Assembly (NCBI GenBank): GCA_903867585.1
Contig: CAIPRZ010000098.1
Coordinates: 1 to 12,449, forward strand
Direction of reading: 5' to 3'
Source of the DNA: an uncultured Chlamydiae bacterium
GTDB taxonomy: Bacteria > Chlamydiota > Chlamydiia > Chlamydiales > Rhabdochlamydiaceae
DNA length: 12,449 nt
Each line of letters starts with the position of its first letter. The stretch's first letter is position 1. This document shows positions 8,001 through 12,449 of the stretch, piece by piece. A program made the position numbers and the translations under genes. The notes below the pieces were generated by a model. That model made no database searches, was not told the DNA's origin, and was given only the letters and a program-made list of their open reading frames with translations.

Positions 8001-8489
8001 CGCTCAGGGCTGATGCATTTTGATCGTTTTGATTTTCTTGTCCAAGATGCTTTTCAAATGGCTTTGTGGGGAGATATCGATTTAAATAGAAACCGTCTTG
8101 GCATGGTATTAGGTCTCACCTCTTGGGGACTTCAAGAAGCTTTTGGGATGAATGAGTTACCTTCTAACTACGTTCTTCATATTCCCGTTTCAGGATCTTT
8201 AAAAGAGGTAAAAATCGATAGTAAAAAGGCCGCTGCAAAAATTGCTAAAATTCTAGCTCTTAAAAAAGGGGGCGAACTTATAGAAAATTTGGGTGGCAAT
8301 AAATATAAAGGCCTAGGGGGCGCTCTTAAAGAGCTGGCTTCAATCCCTGATATTAGGAAAAAAACACCCGCTCCTAAAACTCCATTTCCTTGGGAAACAT
8401 CCTCCACCCCTAAAAAAGAAGAGCCAGAAAAAAGGACTGTCCGATCCTCGGACAATCCTATACAACAGATTATAAAAATGTTTTTTTAG
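4992..8489 (+). CDS. Large AsmA/TamB-like envelope protein
   Basis: A 1165-residue protein anchored by an N-terminal hydrophobic segment (residues ~8-23, after MFMPLLSKK) and otherwise built of alternating polar and apolar residues typical of long beta-rich periplasmic proteins. The C-terminal part resembles AsmA-family ends: GLMHFDRFDF (1006-1015), a GDIDLNRNRLGMVLGL strand pair, then LHIPVSGSLKEVKID. AsmA/TamB/YhdP relatives bridge the periplasm and are linked to phospholipid traffic to the outer membrane and its assembly. This role is carried over from the family, not shown here. A Lys/Pro/Glu-rich stretch (~1117-1145) precedes the end. ATG 4992 and ATG 4998 are both possible starts, and either overlaps the cyclase gene. 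The 3' end overlaps the stop of the convergent fbaB by 4 bp and contains fbaB's terminator. The family call rests on architecture and C-terminal pattern, so it is moderate. Confidence 0.65.
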   Translation: MFMPLLSKKTFSLLVFSALVAAGPKLISTRVGNRITSQLIHELFSVKCDLCFELYWFKPLIIQDMTLVFSEGVFKAQNTKIDHLCKMFLTLDPASIYVDAFDLEWQKRESTPILKAGLNPLILSMAFPLNADIVFENGKIKQSLSQEALSGVKGYIYYKDKQPIDFHIEGRSGETGFIDLKGHLDFLSQSASIDLIGKDCPKKALPPFFLSPYLGDHLCFDLHYQGGLSKGQTTYSLSSQELRASGSLFNYGKILEIDKINTILFEPDQSFNYCSLSLQKPALEISVNNGIFNLDSFFDVHDLNVTYALQATPVSMDSKDLGPLTLRGLVYQKEKTLNLSTTLNLDEKEKISLEGHLELSNKPQGMLTILAKELPEVLDSSQALLNLGKNLSFLGQFTLKESVISGSIEASSDSLKNLKTHLEFQKNTLTVKNFSSFINDPKGSFDLLIPSLEFNINKSWEPKGELELNIASLNKIDSHHFPLCLKSTFNSWDDILNQVNSPYFSIGGIAALNVKNRQFFCKNRWIGNFTIPLIDTKLKTLTSTISGSCSIEQGSGQDHIWASLKAEPIAIDNENTISCKNLEAKWDYSPTSKKSTLCLVGFFLKNDNPLGSIDGKLETSDQQIIDGYLKAFNPPLESMGLFNDEIKKAAGFFGKNLNLEFKAKNCPQGLIYDLDIQSENTKIKALFEHHEGWSLKEPLQASIHLKNLDFPFYHLKLPFSLKKPCDVYLNITSCHVPNWPISFKDLAFEGHVNLSNVALVQDKKNLQLDAFSTTLIKKSDENSFCLQSEGDLYSSYQKTTTSGDFISKIQISQITGDLNALDFKKIKINTSIKLNQFPTLFFDFFSNSKNLPFSSSLGDVLNANLTMSHNNHDGFIDLEVLGKETLFKVKAQKKGAHYKLTEDLVLKTRISKELSQDLFLTKPLGIKQFSSSFPIVFKVKADHNEFTLFPFETKNLKISEAVLESGKILLDTDHILPQALSLLKTKATSKNLSVWFQPIRFQIRSGLMHFDRFDFLVQDAFQMALWGDIDLNRNRLGMVLGLTSWGLQEAFGMNELPSNYVLHIPVSGSLKEVKIDSKKAAAKIAKILALKKGGELIENLGGNKYKGLGGALKELASIPDIRKKTPAPKTPFPWETSSTPKKEEPEKRTVRSSDNPIQQIIKMFF
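8428..8459 (-). terminator. Intrinsic terminator for fbaB, inside the opposite-strand gene
   Basis: Read on the - strand, AGGA, then TGTCCGA, loop GGA, TCGGACA and TCCT form an 11-bp stem with one internal mismatch. It runs straight into a run of T (positions 8428-8433 on the + strand are all A). The stem starts about 26 bases after the fbaB stop codon. This is a textbook intrinsic terminator. On the + strand the same hairpin has a T-run only ~21 bases away, too far for a standard terminator of the AsmA-like gene. Confidence 0.75.
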
Positions 8490-9541
8490 GCGATTGTTAC
8501 CTCTTTACAAAGATAAACATCTTGAACTGCATTAAGAAGTTTAATTCCATCTGCCATAGGTTTTTGAAAAGCTTTTCGTCCTAAAATAAGGCCGACACCA
8601 CCCGCTCTTTTATTAATGACAGCTGTTTTTACCGCATCATGAATATCATTTTTACCAGAAGGTCCTCCGGAATTTATAAGTCCGATGCGTCCCATATAAT
8701 CATTAACAACTTGGTATCTGCATAAATCTATGGGATGATCTGTAGAAAGCTCGGTGTACATTTTTTCTGTCTGTTTACCAAATTTAAGCGCTTTAAATCC
8801 CCCATTATTCAAAGGAAGCTTTTGCTTTACAAAGTCGGCTTCAATTGTACACCCTAAGTGGGTAGCCTGAGAGGAAAGATCGGCTGAATCGTGATAATCA
8901 GCATCTGCTGTACTAAAGGCAGGATTGCGTAAATAGCACCATAAAATCGTGGCCATACCCAATTCATGAGCGTAAGCGAAGGCTTCAGAAACCTCAACAA
9001 TTTGTCTTCTAGATTCTGGAGATCCAAAATAAATAGTCGCACCAACAGCAACACAACCCATCTCATAGGCCTGTTTTACACCAGCAAAAGAAATTTGGTC
9101 ATATTTATTAGGGTAAGATAGAAGTTCATTATGATTGAATTTCATAATGAAAGGAATCTTGTGAGCATATTTACGAGCTACTGACCCTAAAACCCCATAG
9201 GTAGAGGCGACTGCAGAACATCCTCCTTCATGGGCTAGTTTTACAATATTTTCTGGGTCAAAATAGTGATAATTAGCGGCAAAAGAAGCTCCAGCTGTAT
9301 GTTCTACCCCTTGATCAACAGGAAGTATGGATAAGTAACCAGTATGGGCTAAGCGGCCATGACTTAACAAAGTTTGGATGGAGCGATTAACCCTAATATT
9401 ACGATCAGATGGCATAAAAATACGATCGACCCAATCAGCTCCTGGAAGATGAAGGTGCTCTTTTTTAACAGTCTGGCACTGATGAGATAAAAGGTTTTGG
9501 GCTTCTTGGCCTAAAATTTTGCAGATTTCAGAATAAGACAT
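8486..9541 (-). CDS. fbaB: Class I fructose-bisphosphate aldolase, FbaB/DhnA type
   Basis: A 351-residue cytoplasmic enzyme that interconverts fructose 1,6-bisphosphate with dihydroxyacetone phosphate and glyceraldehyde 3-phosphate in glycolysis/gluconeogenesis. It reads colinearly with E. coli FbaB (~350 aa) as I remember it. Shared patterns are GYLSILPVDQGVEH (68-81, with Asp76), ATIYFGSPESRRQI (168-181), ADFVKQKLP with Lys239 as the expected Schiff-base lysine, and the phosphate-binding segments GLINSGG (287-293) and GLILGRKAF (317-325). The C-terminus KEVTIA matches the family end. Only this DhnA-type aldolase, not the metal-dependent class II enzyme, is seen here; chlamydiae also use this type. 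The ATG has AGGA five bases upstream (TTAGGATTAC). It lies 107 bases after the GNAT gene, with its own likely promoter and terminator, so it may be a single-gene unit. No missing residues were noticed. Confidence 0.96.
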   Translation of the reverse strand: MSYSEICKILGQEAQNLLSHQCQTVKKEHLHLPGADWVDRIFMPSDRNIRVNRSIQTLLSHGRLAHTGYLSILPVDQGVEHTAGASFAANYHYFDPENIVKLAHEGGCSAVASTYGVLGSVARKYAHKIPFIMKFNHNELLSYPNKYDQISFAGVKQAYEMGCVAVGATIYFGSPESRRQIVEVSEAFAYAHELGMATILWCYLRNPAFSTADADYHDSADLSSQATHLGCTIEADFVKQKLPLNNGGFKALKFGKQTEKMYTELSTDHPIDLCRYQVVNDYMGRIGLINSGGPSGKNDIHDAVKTAVINKRAGGVGLILGRKAFQKPMADGIKLLNAVQDVYLCKEVTIA

Positions 9542-9573
9542 GTAATCCTAAGTGCGTTATTTTTTTTATTAAT

Positions 9574-9601
9574 AAGATAATTTGCCCTGCAATTTAATCA
9601 A
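9574..9601 (-). promoter_or_regulatory. Candidate sigma-70-type promoter of fbaB
   Basis: On the - strand TTGATT (9596-9601) and TATCTT (9574-9579) are 16 bases apart, each matching 4 of 6 consensus bases. Transcription would start about 25 bases before the fbaB ATG, leaving a short leader with AGGA. The -35 lies in the loop of a 7-bp inverted repeat (GCAATTT / AAATTGC, 9589-9613), which could be an operator. AT-rich spacers give such matches by chance, so this is tentative. Confidence 0.35.
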
Positions 9602-9648
9602 AAGTAAAATTGCGTTCCAAATATAGTCGTAGGGCATCATCCTGGCTT

Positions 9649-10095
9649 TTATTCGCTTTCATGAAGCGCTTTATGCAATAAAAAACACTCATCCTGTTTT
9701 TCAGATTTAAGCGTTTTTCCTAAATTATGAAATCCCAAACGTTCAAAAAAATCAATGTTATCTGGGCCCACTAAACATTCAATTTCCTTATAGCCACTAT
9801 CGATAAGATGGCGCTCTAAATAATGAAGAAGTTTACGGACAAAGCCTTGGTGATCGTGGAGCTCAGCTAGCGCTAACTGAATAATTTTACCTGACTTATT
9901 AGACTCTGGATGAAATAAGATACAGCCGATGACCTCTTTTTTTTCTAACGCTACAAGATGGAGCCCTTTTACATCTTCTGCACAAAGCTCAGCTCCCGGT
10001 GGAAGCCCGAGAGGTTTATGAAGCATTTCCCATCTTAAAGCTCTTTCTCGAGGATATTCAGGATCTTTTGTTTGGATAAATTTAAATTGAACCAT
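9649..10095 (-). CDS. Small GNAT-family N-acetyltransferase
   Basis: A 148-residue protein with a GNAT fold pattern. It has an N-terminal signature ERALRWEMLHKPLGLPPG (17-34), common to one group of small bacterial GNATs. A strand-strand core follows (LHLVALEKKEVIGCILFHP, 45-63), then the acetyl-CoA helix region (QLALAELHDHQGFVRKLLHYL, ~73-93). The usual C-terminal FFERLGF (116-122) is present. GNATs move an acetyl group from acetyl-CoA to an amine; the acceptor is unknown. The pyrophosphate loop is degenerate: the normal Q/R-x-x-G-x-G/A is reduced to HQGFVRK, with one glycine lost. Cofactor binding may therefore be altered. The ATG is supported by AGGGG about five bases upstream. It stands between an orphan gene (61 bases upstream) and fbaB, with no obvious functional link to either. 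Confidence 0.75.
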   Translation of the reverse strand: MVQFKFIQTKDPEYPRERALRWEMLHKPLGLPPGAELCAEDVKGLHLVALEKKEVIGCILFHPESNKSGKIIQLALAELHDHQGFVRKLLHYLERHLIDSGYKEIECLVGPDNIDFFERLGFHNLGKTLKSEKQDECFLLHKALHESE

Positions 10096-10156
10096 AATAG
10101 CCCCTTTTAATTTCTTGATAACAAAGAAATGAATTTAAAAAGAAGAGCGTTTTATC

Positions 10157-11188
10157 TTAGCTAAAGGTTGCTGTTTCAAAAGCCTTTCTAAATTCTACAA
10201 AAGCAAGCTGGACAGATTGTTCTGGAATCCAATCTTTTTTCAATTTTAGGGTTAAGCTACCTGTTTTTATCAAAACTTCTGTGACAGAAAAATCTCCATA
10301 GGAAGATTTAACTAAGAGCTGATTTTTTACAAAAACAAGATTATTAGTTTGAGGATAGGCTTTTACATTGATAACACTACTCATGGCTATAGTGGCGCTT
10401 TGACCACTTAATAAAACCTGTTTATTGTAGCTTTTATCAAAACGCATTTCTAATTCAAGCATCTCCCCAATCCTTTTTTCAGAAAAATGGGTGATGGGAG
10501 GGAAGAAATTTTCGATGAAAAATTTAGTAAATTCTTCATCTTTTAAAAAAGCGATTAACACACTTTGCAAATGAAAAGAGGGGCTAGGAACTTCCTTAGG
10601 CGATAAGTCGATTTCAGATAAGGCTTCTTCTTCTTTAAATGCGCTGGTCTCTTCGGCTTTTTTATCACTTTCTTGAGGTAAGGTTTTAAATAACCCAGAA
10701 AAAAAGCCATAAATATCTCTAGGAATCTCTTGCCAAATTCTTTGAGAAAAGGGACTTAGAACAGACACCTGCTTTGTTTGATGAGCATTAATGATGTCGA
10801 TGGTTTCTTTGAGTTTCAATTTATAGCTTTCTGAATGATGGTCAATACTTTGTTTTAAAAGATGCAGTTGGATATCAACAAAATTATATCCCTGGTAAAA
10901 ATGGACAAGCTTTGAAATATCATATATGAATCCAAAAATTACTTGAGAAACTACATAATAAATATCTAAAGCAATTTTTATAACATAATTTGAGCTAGTA
11001 GTACGGGGTAGATTAATGAGATGAGGGTCGATTCTTCCCAAAAGGTGTTCTGTAATATTATAGGTTTCGACTTTGTAAGAATGATCTAAAAAAAGCCTTT
11101 GGAAAAGGAATTTTTTTTCTTGAAGCGCGATTTTTTGCTGCATCAGATCATAAAATAACGGAATACTTGAAGACTCTATAGACAACAT
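10157..11188 (-). CDS. Orphan protein, paralogue of the right-edge gene (shared C-terminal domain)
   Basis: I do not recognise a family. The 343-residue protein has a mixed N-terminal half with a hydrophobic stretch at ~68-98 (YVIKIALDIYYVV and following), which might be a membrane-associated hairpin. A charged Glu/Lys/Ser/Pro-rich linker spans ~172-204, followed by a C-terminal domain of about 135 residues. That domain aligns almost without gaps to the C-terminus of the neighbouring gene: FFIENFFPPI against FFVNHCLPTI, then V-x3-P, K-N-x-L, S-[YW]-G-x-F and L-[IL]-x-[KA]. No catalytic motif is visible. The ATG is the only start before an in-frame TAG, but its Shine-Dalgarno is poor: the only AGG is one base from the ATG, inside a GCCTATAGGC palindrome. 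It follows the paralogue by 47 bases, so co-transcription is likely. An effector or inclusion-membrane role is possible but unproven. Confidence 0.75.
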   Translation of the reverse strand: MLSIESSSIPLFYDLMQQKIALQEKKFLFQRLFLDHSYKVETYNITEHLLGRIDPHLINLPRTTSSNYVIKIALDIYYVVSQVIFGFIYDISKLVHFYQGYNFVDIQLHLLKQSIDHHSESYKLKLKETIDIINAHQTKQVSVLSPFSQRIWQEIPRDIYGFFSGLFKTLPQESDKKAEETSAFKEEEALSEIDLSPKEVPSPSFHLQSVLIAFLKDEEFTKFFIENFFPPITHFSEKRIGEMLELEMRFDKSYNKQVLLSGQSATIAMSSVINVKAYPQTNNLVFVKNQLLVKSSYGDFSVTEVLIKTGSLTLKLKKDWIPEQSVQLAFVEFRKAFETATFS

Positions 11189-11198
11189 GCCTATAGGC
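11189..11198. repeat. GCCTATAGGC palindrome abutting an orphan gene's start codon
   Basis: A perfect 10-bp palindrome directly touches the ATG (11186-11188) of the orphan gene. It could be an operator half-site or chance. It has no loop, so it would not form a stable RNA hairpin alone. Confidence 0.3.
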
Positions 11199-11235
11199 TA
11201 AAGAACTTGATAAATAAACTCAAAATATTTTTATT

Positions 11236-12449
11236 TTAAGAACATCTTTCAAAAGACTTTCCAGCAAATACTTCTTGAGCCTGACGAAAAGATAATGATA
11301 ATTCCAGATTGCCGTAAAACATACCTGTTGTTTCTAAAATCATTCCACTACCATTGGCCTTAATGGCTAAAAGAGGCTTAGTGAAAACACCCCAAGAGGC
11401 TGTGAGCTTGTTTTTTTCTACTAGGAATTGCTTTTGAGCTGGATCAAAAGTAACGGTTAATTTTGGTTGTGCTATGAATGTTGCCATATCAGCTTTTAAT
11501 TGCTGCTTAGCGCCAAAGTATAAATCGTAGCTTAAGTTTTGGAGTCTATCACTTTCAGCCTGATTTAATTCCATTCTTTCAATAGTTGGTAAACAATGGT
11601 TTACAAAAAATTCTGACATTTGCTCTGTAAAACCACAAGCTTGTATTAAACTAGTTACTTGGTATTTATTTCTATCTTGAATACTTTCTTCGCTAGGAAC
11701 TGAATAAGCACTTAAAGGAGAGGCTTCTGGGCTAGATCCTGCCACAGGCGATCCATCTAAAGTAATAGTCGACTCAGATAAAGCAGATAGACGAGCTAAT
11801 ATAGGTTGCTCAGGTCGTTCATCTAAAACAGATTCTAACCTTGAAGCTGATACTTGTGCCGCTTCAGCAAATACTGGAGCTGGAACACCATCAAGACCTC
11901 TGTCCTCTTCTTCTTCACCGCTATATGCTGTAACAAAATCATCATCTTCTACATCTGTAGCAAATGATTCTCTTCTTGAAGCTGGTAATGGAGGTAATCT
12001 TGTCGTTTCACTTCTTACAGATGCAACGATAAGAAATAACATCAATGATTGAACCGCTATAAAGCTGTTGATTAGTAATTTTTGACTAGAATCATATTGA
12101 TAATCAGTTCTTTCTAATAAATTGGGTCTTTTTTGAGGTTGATACAAAATAATTTGTGTATTAGAAGAAGCATCTTCCGAAGTTGGTGCTAAAAGAGATC
12201 GTTGTTCATTTTCATCAGCAGGGCTCTGGTGTACTGGTAAAGACGGCTCTTGGGAAGCCTCTGGCACCACAGCATTTTTAGATGGGTAAAATAAACGGCA
12301 AATTAATTGGGTAATTTTATAAAGATTCCCTAAAACAGGTAATGAGAAAAATAAATGGGAAGCTAATGAACCTTTTGGTAGCGGTTTATTCAATGCTTTA
12401 TAAGCGACTACTTGAACAAGGTTAGATATTGAGCTGACTACAGGTAGAC
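11236..12449 (-). CDS. Orphan membrane-associated protein, 5' end outside the window
   Basis: No family is recognised. The nearest start (TTG, 12391-12393) is not convincing, because the frame stays open with protein-like sequence to the window edge (LPVVSSISNLVQVVAYKAL upstream of it). The N-terminus is therefore missing. The visible part opens with two similar hydrophobic stretches, LPVVSSISNLVQVV and LPVLGNLYKITQLICRLF, which look like an internal repeat. Next are a polar linker and a likely transmembrane helix (INSFIAVQSLMLFLIVASV, ~108-126 counting from the TTG). A long acidic Ser/Pro/Glu-rich, probably disordered region follows (~128-240). The C-terminal domain (~245-385) is related to that of the next gene. 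Membrane segments plus a disordered stretch suggest a host-facing or inclusion-type protein, but this is inference. It ends 47 bases before the paralogue. Confidence 0.75.
   Translation of the reverse strand, partial: LPVVSSISNLVQVVAYKALNKPLPKGSLASHLFFSLPVLGNLYKITQLICRLFYPSKNAVVPEASQEPSLPVHQSPADENEQRSLLAPTSEDASSNTQIILYQPQKRPNLLERTDYQYDSSQKLLINSFIAVQSLMLFLIVASVRSETTRLPPLPASRRESFATDVEDDDFVTAYSGEEEEDRGLDGVPAPVFAEAAQVSASRLESVLDERPEQPILARLSALSESTITLDGSPVAGSSPEASPLSAYSVPSEESIQDRNKYQVTSLIQACGFTEQMSEFFVNHCLPTIERMELNQAESDRLQNLSYDLYFGAKQQLKADMATFIAQPKLTVTFDPAQKQFLVEKNKLTASWGVFTKPLLAIKANGSGMILETTGMFYGNLELSLSFRQAQEVFAGKSFERCS

Noticed and set aside
8177..8455. A 92-residue - strand frame at the 3' end of the AsmA-like gene
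   Set aside because: It is low-complexity Ser/Pro-rich antisense of a Lys/Pro/Glu-rich coding tail and overlaps the fbaB terminator.
8854..9066. A 70-residue frame on the - strand within fbaB
   Set aside because: It is an out-of-frame shadow of a strongly conserved enzyme gene.
9569..9640. A 23-residue hydrophobic frame on the - strand (MMPYDYIWNAILLL…) between the GNAT and fbaB genes
   Set aside because: AGG lies too close to the ATG, the frame covers the candidate fbaB promoter, and a frame this short is expected by chance.
10103..10132. Small stem TTTCTT/AAGAAA between an orphan gene and the GNAT gene, considered as a terminator
   Set aside because: Six nearly all A-T pairs with no T-run after it on the transcribed strand; too weak to call.

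Overview
The window looks like a chromosomal segment of an AT-rich, host-associated bacterium. A Chlamydiae member outside the Chlamydiaceae (an amoeba-type 'environmental chlamydia') is my best guess. The reasons are a FbaB/DhnA-type aldolase whose sequence reads, from memory, like the chlamydial enzyme; a eukaryote-like ubiquitin-specific protease that only makes sense inside a host cell; and membrane or effector-like orphan proteins at the right edge. This placement is inference, because no search was possible. Coding density is high: the longest gene-free gap is about 107 bases, so no long empty stretch needs explaining. No tRNA, rRNA, CRISPR array or insertion sequence was recognised.

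Left part, + strand. A USP-type deubiquitinase runs off the left edge. An HD-domain phosphohydrolase of the SAMHD1/dGTPase type follows, carrying an apparent signal peptide. Next come a FUSC-like membrane protein, a class III (IIIb-like) adenylate cyclase with an extracytoplasmic sensor and HAMP domain, and an AsmA-like 1165-residue envelope protein whose start overlaps the cyclase. The FUSC-like gene is preceded by a perfect 12-bp inverted repeat that contains its Shine-Dalgarno sequence. The HD gene has a weaker repeat in the same place.

Right part, - strand. In transcription order the genes are an orphan protein that runs off the right edge, a second orphan, a small GNAT acetyltransferase and fbaB. 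The two orphans share a related C-terminal domain, so they look like a tandem pair of diverged paralogues. fbaB converges on the AsmA-like gene. Their stop codons overlap by 4 bp, and a good intrinsic terminator for fbaB lies inside the coding sequence of the opposite gene.

How the genes may fit together: the USP protein, and perhaps the exported HD protein and the orphan pair, are candidates for host-facing functions. The cyclase and AsmA-like protein form a translationally overlapping envelope or signalling pair. fbaB is central glycolysis/gluconeogenesis. Several apparent starts needed correction. The USP and right-edge orphan frames both continue beyond the window, the FUSC-like gene most likely starts at the ATG at 2513, and the cyclase start is a TTG tangled with a short upstream frame.
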